The notes under the pieces: generated by a model
The model's database searches: none
Told to the model about the DNA's origin: nothing
The model's input: the letters and a program-made list of their open reading frames with translations, nothing else
Part shown: positions 1 to 12,700 of the stretch, piece by piece
Position numbering within the stretch: the stretch's first letter is position 1
Layout of the letters: every line of letters begins with the position of its first letter
Translations under genes and position numbers: made by a program
Source of the DNA: Utricularia gibba
Taxonomy: Eukaryota; Streptophyta; Magnoliopsida; Lamiales; Lentibulariaceae
Assembly (NCBI GenBank): GCA_002189035.1
Contig: NEEC01000004.1
Coordinates: forward strand, 992,001-1,056,000
Length of the DNA: 64,000 nucleotides
Reading direction: 5' to 3'

Positions 1-1437
1 TGCGGCAAACAACTCTAACTGGCTTCAGAAAAAGATCCTAAACAAAACAAGAGTTGGTTTGCTCTAAATATGAAAAAATGCAGCGAGAGGATGCCTGAAG
101 TATCAACCAACCACGTTTTGGCACACAAGCAATAGAATCTCATAGGTTGCTGAAAGTCAAGAGCTACAGGAAAAAAACGTCTCACAGTATGTTGACACCT
201 AACGTTCATGCATGCGACATAGCACATGGTGCCACATAAATATCACGGAAAGAAATCCAAATAACACCATACCTCTGATTTTGATTTATTCGCAGATTCA
301 GTAAGAGATATCATTTTTGAGTGTGACGTGAGCCTTGAAGCTTAATTGCTCTCTTCGTATCATGTTTTTGTCCTTAGCTCAGCTACAGAATAAGTGTATT
401 CAAAGAAAAAATATTCATAACTGAAAGTCGCAGATAAAAGAGCTGTTCAGACTATTGCGGATAAAAGAAAAAAACTGTTCAAGCTATTGTAAAAATGTAG
501 ACTCGTAGGTTTTTGAAGACTTCGAAGAAATAATATGCTGAAACGTGCTTTACCATATCAGGTTCCTCTCATGACTCCCTTTTCTCCTAACGCAATTTCC
601 TTCGTCATCAGCATCGATCATCACGGGTAGATTCAAAATTGATCTTGATGCCTGTGATGGATCGACTACTCGATGTAAAGTCGCATAGCTGCACAGGTAG
701 TTAAGCAAACAACGATAGGAACACATGAATCATCTCACGGTCTGCTACTCCATTTTCTTTGTCTCATGGAAAAAAGATCAAAGATTTTCACTCAAGGAGT
801 AGAGGAAACGATCAAAACACACGCAGGAAAAAACTAGAAACGAAACACTTCAGTGAACTAAATGTGACCCGAACAAAATCCATCTGAAACGCTTAAAAAT
901 GATTACTTTGGAAACATGATCGAGCTCTGCAAACTCGAAAGCGATACCAAGTCAACGAAATAGAGGAAAGAGTAGAGAGCAAACGCGGGCGAACCTCCTC
1001 ATTTGGAGCCGGGGCTCATCTTCAAATGCCCGCCAATTCTTGAACGCCTCCGCCAATATCTTCAGAAACACGGTGATCGATCGTTGATCCGCCGTATTGA
1101 AGTCAAACCGGCTGATTCACGATTCAGATTCCTGATCGTCAATTCCGAACATCAAAGATTGCAGTCCGTGAGAAGATCATGCCTCACGGCCGTTTTCTTA
1201 AAAAAAATTCAAATATTAAAATTATTGATCTCGGAAAAATAAAATAAAAGGCTATTTAAGATGAACGGTGGTGACATGTGACTTGGACCAATCAGAATCA
1301 TTTAAACGAGGCGTGCATTCCTATCCACAAATTCAGGGTTTGTTGAGTTGGAGGTCGCATCATAATCGGAACTCACCACTCTATACTCCTGGTCAGTTGA
1401 GATCCCTCCATCAACCCTCACACTCTCCGGCCGAGCT
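1..1437. other. left-edge non-coding stretch upstream of AMT1
   Basis: No reading frame here looks like a conserved protein. The segment at about 960-1160 is less AT-rich than its flanks and on the minus strand resembles a leader of a gene pointing left. A polypyrimidine tract followed by AG on the minus strand near position 37 could be a splice acceptor of such a gene, but I cannot identify any product. The last 250 bases hold the AMT1 promoter and leader. No clear TATA box was identified. Confidence 0.4.
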
Positions 1438-2931
1438 ATGGCTTCTCCTCCGCTGACATGTTCGGCGGAGCAACTCGCGCCGCTCTTCGGTCCCAACATC
1501 ACTAACGCCGTCGGTGCGGCGGAGTTTATCTGCGCACGGTTCTCAACCGTGTCCAACAGGTTCACAGACGCGGGGTACGCGATCGACTCCACCTACCTTC
1601 TCTTCTCCGCCTATCTCGTCTTCTCCATGCAATTAGGGTTCGCGATGCTTTGTGCCGGCTCCGTTCGAGCTAAAAACACTATGAATATCATGCTCACGAA
1701 TGTTCTGGATGCGGCTGCCGGTGGCCTTTTTTATTACCTTTTTGGGTTCGCGTTCGCTTTCGGTGGTCCGTCTAATGGATTCATCGGCCGCCACTTTTTC
1801 GGTCTCAATGAGATCCCTTCTGATTCCTTCGATTACAGCAATTTTCTTTACCAGTGGGCGTTTGCGATTGCTGCCGCAGGGATTACCAGTGGATCTATTG
1901 CAGAGAGAACTCAGTTTGGGGCTTATATGATATACTCTTCTTTTCTCACCGGATTTGTTTACCCCGTCGTTTCTCATTGGTTTTGGTCGTCGGATGGCTG
2001 GGGTAGCGCCTTCAACACTTCAGATCTGCTTTTCGGCTCAGGGGTTATCGATTTTGCCGGATCTGGAGTCGTTCACATGGTCGGTGGGATCGCCGGATTT
2101 TACGGTGCCCTCATTGAAGGTCCCAGAATCGGTCGGTTCGATCATGCCGGTAGAGCTGTGACTCTCCGCGGCCACAGCGCCTCTCTCGTCGTTCTGGGCA
2201 CCTTTCTCCTCTGGTTCGGGTGGTACGGTTTCAATCCCGGTTCGTTCAACAAGATTTTCGTCCATTACAACAGCGGAAACTACTATGGCCAATGGTCGGC
2301 GGTGGGTCGCACGGCGGTTACCACCACTCTCGCCGGATGCACCGCTGCGTTAACCACACTCTTCGGCAAAAGACTGCTCTCCGGCCACTGGAACGTCACC
2401 GACGTCTGCAACGGACTTCTCGGCGGCTTCGCGGCCATCACTTCCGGCTGCTCCGTTGTGGAGCCGTGGGCAGCAATCATCTGCGGGTTCGTCGCCGCTC
2501 TGGTCCTCATCGGTTGCAACAAACTAGCGGAGACCCTAAAATACGACGATCCACTTGAAGCCGCGCAGCTCCACGGCGGTTGCGGCGCGTGGGGGATAAT
2601 ATTCACCGCCCTCTTCGCCACGAAACGATACGTGAAGGAGGTATACCCCGATCGACCTAACGGTACGTACGGATTGTTCATGGGCGGCGGCGGACAGTTA
2701 CTCGCAGCGCATTTGGTTCAGATTTTGGCTATCGTGTCGTGGGTGAGCATCACAATGGGTCCGCTCTTCTGGTTCCTGCGCCGGATGAACCTCCTGAGAA
2801 TTTCCGAAGAAGATGAGCTCGCAGGGATGGACTTGACCCGCCATGGAGGCTTTGCATACGCTTATGACGATGAAGATTCATCGAAGCATGGAAGCATACA
2901 GCTCAGGAAAATTACCAACTCAGGAATTTGA
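1438..2931 (+). CDS. AMT1: high-affinity ammonium transporter, AMT1 family
   Basis: This gene moves ammonium across the plasma membrane as part of a trimeric channel-like transporter. A single uninterrupted exon gives 497 residues, the usual size for plant AMT1 proteins, which are typically intronless. The protein has repeated hydrophobic segments consistent with eleven membrane helices. The family signature D-F-A-G-S-G-V-V-H lies near residues 205-213, and the conserved block A-A-Q-L-H-G-G-C-G lies near residue 376. The cytosolic tail ends with G-M-D-L-T-R-H-G-G near residues 462-470. In Arabidopsis AMT1 proteins phosphorylation of the equivalent threonine shuts the trimer, so the same control is expected here. 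The start ATG is the first in frame and begins a typical variable N terminus. Similarity to AMT1;1/AMT1;2 is strong, but the exact paralogue is not assigned. Confidence 0.96.
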   Translation: MASPPLTCSAEQLAPLFGPNITNAVGAAEFICARFSTVSNRFTDAGYAIDSTYLLFSAYLVFSMQLGFAMLCAGSVRAKNTMNIMLTNVLDAAAGGLFYYLFGFAFAFGGPSNGFIGRHFFGLNEIPSDSFDYSNFLYQWAFAIAAAGITSGSIAERTQFGAYMIYSSFLTGFVYPVVSHWFWSSDGWGSAFNTSDLLFGSGVIDFAGSGVVHMVGGIAGFYGALIEGPRIGRFDHAGRAVTLRGHSASLVVLGTFLLWFGWYGFNPGSFNKIFVHYNSGNYYGQWSAVGRTAVTTTLAGCTAALTTLFGKRLLSGHWNVTDVCNGLLGGFAAITSGCSVVEPWAAIICGFVAALVLIGCNKLAETLKYDDPLEAAQLHGGCGAWGIIFTALFATKRYVKEVYPDRPNGTYGLFMGGGGQLLAAHLVQILAIVSWVSITMGPLFWFLRRMNLLRISEEDELAGMDLTRHGGFAYAYDDEDSSKHGSIQLRKITNSGI

Positions 2932-3715
2932 CTCTCAGTGTAGAATTTTAAATATTAGTTATTTTATTTTGTTGTTTTTTTAAATTTTAGATTGCATTTG
3001 GTTGTGTTTGATTCCTAACGCTTTTGATTTTTAAAGCTTTTATTTGATAAAATTAAATTCTATCCAAATATATATTTTTTATTTGTACTTATTAACTTAC
3101 ACTCAATTATAAATGACATAATAAGAGAAATAGTTTAGAATAAATTAAAGTTTGGAATATAATATTTTAATTTTAGATAAAAAAAATGATAGCAAGATAC
3201 ATTAATTTATTACATAAGTTGGGTTAGTATTTAAATATATATAATATGTTTGTGTAATAAAATTGATTGTATTAATATTCAATTTTTATATTAATATGTG
3301 AAATAAAAAATGAAGATAATAGCATTTGTAAATGAGTCTATTCTCGTGTCAAATATTAAATACATGACAACGTGTTTCCTTAATTAGAAAAAAGGTGGAT
3401 TCTATTTTGGTGCATTTGGAAGATGCCGTAGCCGGGAAAGAGCAGAGAAGGAGAAAAACATGCGTTGATTCGTTTTCGCACCTGTGTCCCTGTGATCATA
3501 CGTTTCCGAATCACCATCCGTCACCTTGTTCTAAGGAACATCATCCAGTGCAGCGATTGCGATCCAGAGAGGAGAAAAATATGCATCGGTTGATGGCAGG
3601 CTACGTCGACGTGAAACCGGACCTGCATGGATTGATATGAGAAGCTTTTAATGGGTTTTGTGGAATTCTGCGTTTGAGCAACAAATCCTTGAGACCAACT
3701 GCTATCGATCGTGGA
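2932..3715. other. AT-rich spacer and probable myosin leader
   Basis: The AMT1 3' region is strongly AT-rich up to about 3380. From about 3390 the base composition rises and probably forms the myosin 5' leader, which contains several upstream ATG codons. No conserved reading frame was found. Confidence 0.5.
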
Positions 3716-6700
3716 ATGGTACGCATTGTTCATTTATCTTCGTTTTTTTGACTGTTCGAAGATGGGTGCTCTGATTGATGGAATGCGCGTGAAATGATGA
3801 TGTTTAGTTATAATGTTTCTTATGACCCGTTAATCAAGTCCTCCAGAATCTAGCCATATGTTACCTCCCGGGCAATCTTTATGGAATAAATGGATATCGC
3901 ATACGTTCTCAATTCCATTTGTAACTTTTACAGCTTTCTGTCAAGTGGTTTTTATTTTTCTTTTCTTCTTTGTGGTCTCGTCACAATGATACTTTGGGCC
4001 TCAGCGAGCACTCGGGATATGTTTCCAGCTGAAAAATACAACGCTTTTACGGTCACAAATGTGTCTTTCATAAAATTTAGCTGATAGTGGGAATGTTTAG
4101 TTCTAAGAAGTCCCACGATAGGAAGCCAAATGCCTCTGGTACTAGTATTCTCTTTTAAAGGTAGTTTCTTTGGGAGATCAGAGTATGCGATTATGATTCG
4201 AACATTTTATATTTGCGAAAGCAGAATATTCAGAGTAATACATTAGAATAAGGTTGATGTGAAGTCATCGCCATGAAAAAATGTGGGCAGCTTTGATAGA
4301 GAACGAAATGAGTATGGGCTAGGAAAGTAATACACTAGCGGCCTTGCACTTGCAGATGGTGGACTACTAAATGTAGATTTTCTTTTTAAGTGCATCTAAC
4401 AGAAGTCACTGAAGTTTTCTACGAAGGTTAATTCATGTGAAGAATTAATGCAACTATATCATGAGGTTCTAAATCGAAATTTATTTGCAAGTTAATGAGG
4501 TTCTGAACATGATTTACGAATTTAAGATGTATTAATGTATTTGGTTTCAACTCTATTTGTTTTGTTCTTTGTGATGAAAATTTGGCTTGTGTACAGGCTT
4601 CTCTATCCAGTATAGCAGTTGGGTCTCAGGTATGGGTGGAGGATCCCGAGGTGGCATGGATAGATGGTGAAGTTTTGGAGGTTAACAATGAAATGATCAA
4701 AATACTTTGTTCATCAGGAAACACAGTAAGCATTTATGTTTAAACATAACTTGCATTTGTAGTTTTCTTGTGTGCCTTAAATAGCCGATGTTTATCTGCA
4801 AGTTTAGAGATGAACGTGCATATGGTTACTGGTCCCGTGTTTTATTTTAATTCTGCTGCATATTGTTACCTTTTCAAGAATCATGAATATTTTTCAAAGG
4901 ATCTTTATATTATTAGTTGTTACTCAATACCTTGTTCGCAGACTGAAGCCACCCCAGAGGCTGTCTACCCAAAAGATCCTGAGGCCCCACCCTTTGGTGT
5001 GGATGATATGACAAAGCTCTCTTATCTGCACGAGCCCGGAGTTTTGCACAATTTGAAATGTAGATATGATATGAACCACATATATGTAAGTACTCTGCTG
5101 GCGTCTGACTATGAATGATATTTCCTTCTCTGCTCTAACTCCCTAAGTCATGGATTTATTTTCTGCATTGTTAAAATGGAAGCATCATGGATTTGTTTTC
5201 GCTGCATTGCATTGAATCCTTCATTTTTTTTTTTTGCTTTTTAATGATGATGTATTACAATGCACTACGGAGCTCAAAAGGGTTAATAATTTTTCAGACC
5301 TACACTGGCAGCATATTGATAGCAATAAATCCATTTCAACGGTTGATACATCTATATGACAATATGGATGAGTATAAGGGAGTAGGACTTGGAGAACTTA
5401 GTCCACACCCTTTTGCAATTGCTGATGCTGCTTACAGGCAAATATTTTTGTTCTTCATGATACGCAATAATGACTTAGATTCCAATGAGGAGTATTTTGG
5501 AATTCCAGGCAAATGATTAAAGAAGAGTTAAGCCAATCAATTTTGGTTAGTGGAGAGAGTGGAGCAGGTAAAACTGAGAGCACTAAAATGCTTATGCGGT
5601 ATCTTGCATACATAGGAGGAGGTAGCGCTCAGGCTGAGGGGCAAACTCTAGAGCAGCGAGTTCTTGAGGTATGTCGTGCATCTTTTTGTCTAGTTTTCTG
5701 GCTACAACTCATTCCCGTTGAAGCTATTGAGTACAAGTGGTAAAATGAATTGTTTTGACATCATTCGAGTGCCCTAGACTATTCCTAGGATTTGAATCAG
5801 AGGCTTACTGAATAGAACTGGCGGGAAGGGATACACAAACAATAGAAGCTAGATTTTCTCAAATGTTTCTTTCTTTTCCTATGGTCATCATCCTCTTCCT
5901 TTTCAGTCAAGTCCTGTTCTGGAAGCTTTTGGCAATGCAAAAACTGTCCGAAATAACAATTCAAGGTCGGTTAAGTTATGAATAAAACAACTTTTTGATT
6001 GAGGTTATCATAAAAAAGAGTCACAAAGTTATTGTGTAAAATGTAACTGATACCATCTTGCAGCCGGTTCGGAAAATTTGTGGAACTTCAGTTCAATGGA
6101 AGAGGTAGGATATCAGGGGCTGCGATAAGAACATATTTGCTAGAAAGATCACGCGTATGCCAAGTTTCAGATCCTGAAAGAAACTATCACTGCTTCTACA
6201 TGCTCTGTGCTGCACCAAAAGAGGTCGGGAAAATGTTTTTCTCTGGTCTGCCATCTTAATTTTAGTAGAGAATTTCAAGTTTGAATCAATTTTTTAAAAA
6301 GAAATTGATTGGGACATCGTATTGAAATTTCTGGTTTTATTGCATGACTCAATGTTCAAATCTTAAACAGGAAATCAAAAAATACAAATTGGGGAATCCC
6401 AATATGTTTCATTATTTGAATCAGTCGGGTTGCTATGAATTGAATGGAATTGATGATTCCGAAGAGTATCTTTCAACAAAGAGAGCAATGGATGTAGTTG
6501 GAATAAGTTCTGAAGAGCAGGTATCAGAACTCTTGTCGTGTGGGTTATCATGCAGTGCCTGATTCATATATTTTCAAGGCCTCTTTTGACAGGGAGCAAT
6601 TTTTAGAGTTGTGGCAGCAATTCTACACCTGGGTAACATTGAATTTGATAAAGTAAGTGATGGCGATGCTTCAAAACCCAAGGATGATAAATCTCAATTC

Positions 6701-9700
6701 CATCTGAAAACCGCTGCTGAGCTTTTGATGTAATTATTCTCTTAAACTACATGTCTTTAGCATAATCGTTCGATTATTATACTGCAAATCATGCCTAGGT
6801 GTGATGAGATTTCTCTCGAAGACTCCCTCTGCAAACGTGTCATGGTTACTCGCGATGAGACCATAACAAAAAGTCTCAGTCCAAATGATGCAACTCTCAG
6901 TAGAGATGCTTTGGCAAAAATCATCTATTCAAGATTGTTTGATTGGTTAGTGATCTACAATGTGCCATTTTCTTGTGATTGATTACTTCATATGGTATAC
7001 TAAGGTATACTTACTTTTCTGGGTTAGGCTTGTGAACAAAATCAACAGTTCCATCGGCCAAGATGCTGATTCAAAGTTTTTAATTGGAGTGCTGGATATC
7101 TATGGTTTTGAAAGTTTCAAGACAAACAGGTGCTTGCGCGGTATGCTTAGCCCTTAACATGATAGACATTAATTTGAGTGCCAATGATTATCGCATTATG
7201 ATTCATATAACATTCGAGATTGTTCATGGATATGCCTTATTTTTACCTTTTTTTTTTGCAAGCACAAAGGATATAGATTGTTTTTTTACTTCAATAAATA
7301 TATTGCACCATTCATTGCTTCATTTATTTGATTTTTTCGCTCTATATTAATCTTATACTTTTATGTGCTTATAGTGTGAATTGACGTTTTTGCATATATC
7401 TTGCAGTTTTGAGCAGTTTTGCATAAATCTGACAAATGAGAAGTTGCAGCAACACTTTAACCAGGTCAGCGAACAAAGTTCTGCCCTTACTGTACATATT
7501 ATGAATTAGAACTCAAAGCATTATTTACTCAGGGAAAATTTAGCTTTCTAGTTATTGCTACTGTGAGCGCATAAAATTTGCAGGATCTTGATTTTGTATG
7601 ACATGTTTTTGCATATCACAGCAAATTTTCAAGATGGAGCAAGAAGAATATCTGAAGGAAGAAATTAATTGGAGCTACATAGAGTTTGTTGACAATCAAG
7701 AAATACTTGATCTCATTGAAAAGGTTTACCTTATCCTTTCCATTGGAACTATTTATTGCCCCATTTATATTTCTTTATCATCTTCATGGCTTTGTTTTTC
7801 TTCTTCTGATAAATGGTTGACTTGAATTTCTTACTCCCAGAAACCTGGTGGTATCATTGCTCTTCTCGATGAAGCATGGTAATGCTTGCCTTTCTTTTCT
7901 TTGATATTTATAATTGTATTTCTTCCAGAAACTTATGGTACTACATTTCCATAGTATGTTTCCAAGATCTACACATGAAACATTTGCTGAAAAGCTTTAT
8001 CAAACATTCAAGGATCACAAACGATTTACCAAGCCAAAGTTATCACGGACTGGCTTTACCATTAGCCATTATGCGGGTGATGTATGTATGTTGTATTGCA
8101 GTTTATAAAAGAAGAAGCCTCGATATAGATTCTCTTTCACATAGCTTCCGCATATTGCAGGTAACCTACCAGACAGAACATTTCTTGGATAAAAACAAAG
8201 ACTATGTTGTGGCTGAGCATCAGGCTCTCCTTAGTGCCTCAAGATGCAACTTTGTCTCAGGACTTTTTCCTCCTTTGCCGGAGGAGTCTTCTAAAACATC
8301 AAAATTTTCGTCGATCGGTTCTCGATTTAAGGTTCCTAATTCATTTTTCTATTTCCTGTATTTTGAAGGTGTGCTTGCCTCCATCTTACTTCTCATGTTT
8401 AATTCAGCAACAACTTCAAGCTCTTCTTGAAACTCTTAGTGCTACTGAACCGCATTATATTCGCTGTGTGAAGCCTAATAATCTCCTAAAGCCAGGCATA
8501 TTTGAGAATTCTAACGTTCTCCAACAGCTCCGGTGCGGGGTGAGTTCACATTCATTTTCCTCTCTCTACTTTGTTCCTTCATTCCTTCATGGATTAGTTA
8601 AGTTTACCTCAAGGTATATGGAGTCATCCTTATACAGAATTCGTAATTGCTATCATGGGTTTGTTCCAGGGTGTGATGGAAGCGATCAGAATAAGTTGTG
8701 CTGGATATCCCACCAGGAAATCTTTCGATGAGTTCATAATCCGTTTTAAGATACTTGAGCCTGATGCTTTATCTAGAAGGTGAACTCACCAACCAATGTA
8801 TATTTCTTGTGCATGACAATGGAATTACAGTTTATATTTCGTTGAAAAACTTTTGTTTTCAGTGGCATTAATATTATCCATCTTTAGGGATACTAAAGTA
8901 TCCATGGGATGTACCACCTCCTTTTTTCCTGTATACTTTCTAGATATATTTTACAAACAAGAGTTCATATTCAGCTATATAGCTATTCTTTTGATCCATT
9001 TGGACCATTTTAATGCATTATTGTATCTTTCTTTCTTTTTTATAGTTCAAATCCCAACATTGTCCCCTTCATCGCCTTTTGAAATTCCTATGCAGTATTT
9101 TCATGGGATTCATAGATATAAAAACAATATGAGAGTACTGATGGTAATACTTGCGCCTGTAATAGATGTGATGAGGTCACAGCATGCAGCATAATTCTGA
9201 AGAAAGCTGATTTGAAAGGGTATCAGGTGCTCTATTATATACATTATACACATTTAAATTAATGTAAAAGTAAGGACATGGTCACTCTTGATATGATAGG
9301 CAAAGTATACAAATAAACGTATGGTGATTGTTTCAACATTTGGCCTAATTATTGAGGCAGATTTAACAATCCAAATGCCAGTGAACTCTTCAACTTGCTG
9401 TCTATTTTTCATGCATGATATATTAGTGTCTAGATTAGAAGTAAGCTATTCGAATATTTATATTAGATCTTTTCATGACGACGCATATTGAATTGAAGGT
9501 TTAAATGTAGATATCATTCTTTATTACAAAATCTTTGAGCAGAAAAATATTCCCAATGTGATATTTTTCAGATTGGCAAAACGAAGGTCTTTCTTAGAGC
9601 TGGCCAGATGGCAGAACTAGATGCTTGCCGCAATCGTATCCTTGCGCTATCAGCTACCAAAATACAACGGAAGTTTCTTACTTATCTGACTAATAAAAAC

Positions 9701-12700
9701 TTCAAGTTGATCTGCACGGCAGCTTTACATATTCAAGCAGTATGCAGAGGTGATTATTGTAGCTGAAGTTATTTTTAATATGTTGTACACACCCGCATAA
9801 TCCATTTCAAGCTTTTTACAAGTGTGTATCATTTATGGTATCAGGGCAAGTTGCTCGTCATTTATATGAGCATAAGAAGAGGGTCGCTGCAGCTTCAGTT
9901 ATCCAGAAAGATGCTAGGATGTTTATTTCTAGAAAGGCTTATCTGCTATATCGCTCGTCTGCTATTGTAATTCAAACAGGACTAAGAGGGATTGCGGCAC
10001 GCTGTGACCTTATATTCAGAAGGCAAAACAAAGCAGCAATAATCCTGCAGGTAATCTGATAAAGGAAAAAAGCATTGTAAATGATGATGAATTCTTTTCA
10101 ACACTTCTTTTTGAGCCCTTCACTTGCTCTTACCCCAACCCTTTTTAACTAGCTATTCCCTGCATTTACCTTTCATGCAAGCAGACACATTTTCGTGGAT
10201 ACCTGGCATACTGCTGGTATATGCAGCTGAAGAGGGCCACAATTGCAATCCAGTGCTCATGTAGGTGGAGTTTCGCTTCCAGACAACTGCAAAACCATAG
10301 AACTGTGAGTCATCGAATTTCATATCACTGAATATTGTGTCGACCATGTTTTTTCATTAGCAAAACGAATGAAGTCAGTCAAATACTGCGTCTCATAAGA
10401 GAGTTTCTTGAAGCCACAATAGTGGCTGCTGCTTATTACAGCTTATTGAAACAGTATGCTGGCCAAAAAAATATCCTAAAAAATACTGAGTTTAGACATT
10501 CATGCAGTTTAAGTTTTTATCTTTATCTGAGGAAAACTGTAAACAATCAGAGGAATCAATGCAGTGAAATTTGAAAACAAAACCTAAATTTAAATTCCCG
10601 TAACCATTTCCACGCTGCTTGGCTTGAAGCTTTCAACTGAACTTTGTGCTATCATGCCCTTCGGTAATCTGCTGACAATCTTTTAGGTTTAGTTATATTT
10701 CCTTGCATGACATATTTTTATCTATTTTTTTTGTCTCCTATTCGTGTGAGAGGATGCAAATTTACTCAGTATAAAACTCGTCTAACTGTATTGTCTCAGG
10801 CTGCAAGGGAGACTGGTGCACTTCAAGAAGCCAAAACAAGGCTTGAAAAGCAAGTTCAGGATTTGAAGTTTGAATTGCAGTTGGAGAAACAGAAGAGGGT
10901 AATCCATTTATTTTCTTTTAAACCTATTGCTATGTAGTATGTAGAAATCACGTCTTCAATTATGATTTCTTTTTCGTAGGTTGAGGTTGAGACAGTTAAA
11001 AATCTGGAGGTAGCCAAGTTGCAATCTGCTTTAGAGGAAATGAAATTGCATTATGAGGGAAGTCCACTTGGAAACACACATGCTCTGAATACCGATGAAC
11101 TTGACAAATTAACAGCTGAAAATGAAAAGCTCAAGGTGAGGGCAAATTTAATCTTTGTATCTTAAATTATAATGGTTGAAGAATTTTTAACATACTGACT
11201 AAAACATGAAAAAGCATATCTGATGTAACAATTTGGTTATCAGCTGGTGAACTATTATCTAAATTTTAAAATGTCTTGGCTTCTTTACCAGATACTTGTA
11301 AGTTCTTTGGAGGGGGCACTCGATGCGACAAAGAAGAATGCAGCTATGGAACCGCAGTCTGAGTTTGAGGAAATGAAAGTGCAACATGAAGGAAGTTTTC
11401 CTGGAAATACACACATTGCTAATAGCAGTGAACTTGACAAACTAACAGATGAAAACGAAAGGCTCAAGGTGAGGCCAAATTTTCATTTTTCTATCTTGAA
11501 TTACAATAAAAATATTTTAATGGCCAAAAGAAAATAAAGGTATGTCGGATCTGGAACAATTTTTTCTTATCAGCTAGTGAAATATTCCCATAATTGTAAA
11601 ATATCTCGAATTCTTGAAACCAGCTACTAGTGAGTTCTCTTGAGAGGACGTTAGATGAAACAAAGAAGAATGCAGCAGTGAAAGCTCTACCTATTGAAAG
11701 ATATTCCGTAGGGGAGCCTAAAGAAGTTAATACCAACGATGAAAATGAGCAGCTTAAGGTCCAATCTGTCTTTTCTGTTGGATTTATATGTATTGCCAGA
11801 ACCTTAAATTCTCCTTTAGGCTGTGATTAACTTTTGTTTTTCCAGGTATTAGTATCTTCCCTGGAAAAGAAAATTGATGAAACCGAAAAGAAGTATGAAG
11901 ATACTAACAAGCTTAGTGAGGAAAGATTAAAGCAAGCCATGGAGGCAGAGTCAAAGATAACTGACTTGAAGAATGAAATCCGGAGGTTTGATCTTTTGTA
12001 ATCTCATTCTATGTCTTCTTTTTCTTCTTTATTTTGGTTAGCCCTCATTGAACTATTCTAGTTACATACCAATAACGATTTTTTAAATGTCATAATGCGT
12101 ACTTCTTTGCTTCCACTGAAGGCTTCAAGAGAAAATTTCCAGTATTGAAGCCAGTCAACATGTTATCCGCCAACAGGCTTCAATAAGGTGTCCTTCTGGG
12201 AAAGTGTCTGGGCATCAAGCTCCTCAGGTTAGAGCTTATCCGAGTTTTACATTTGGGAATTGTTTATTGTTTTTATTAATATGCTCTTCTCTACAGCCTA
12301 TGGAGTGATCATCGTTTAAGTGAAACATATTCCCAGATTTTCATTTCTCTAGTAACTGCAAGAATTTGAAGCAAATGTAGCAACATCTATAAGCTTAATC
12401 ATGTTACATTATTTCGTGCACAGGAGCCTCAAAGTATGAAATCCATGAAAAAGTTGGCCGAATCTGATAGCATGCTGAGGAAATCAACTATTGAAAGGCA
12501 GCGTGTATGTTGCATCTGGATTTAAGGCATTCCAAATTATGCCCATATCTTTCTCAAACCCTAAATTTAATTCCGTGTAATTCATTTGTGCATTTGCAGG
12601 AGAATTTGGACATTCTTATTAGGTGCATCTCAAAAGATCTTGGATTTAGTGAAGGAAAACCAGTTGCTGCATTTACCATTTACAAATGCCTTATTCATTG

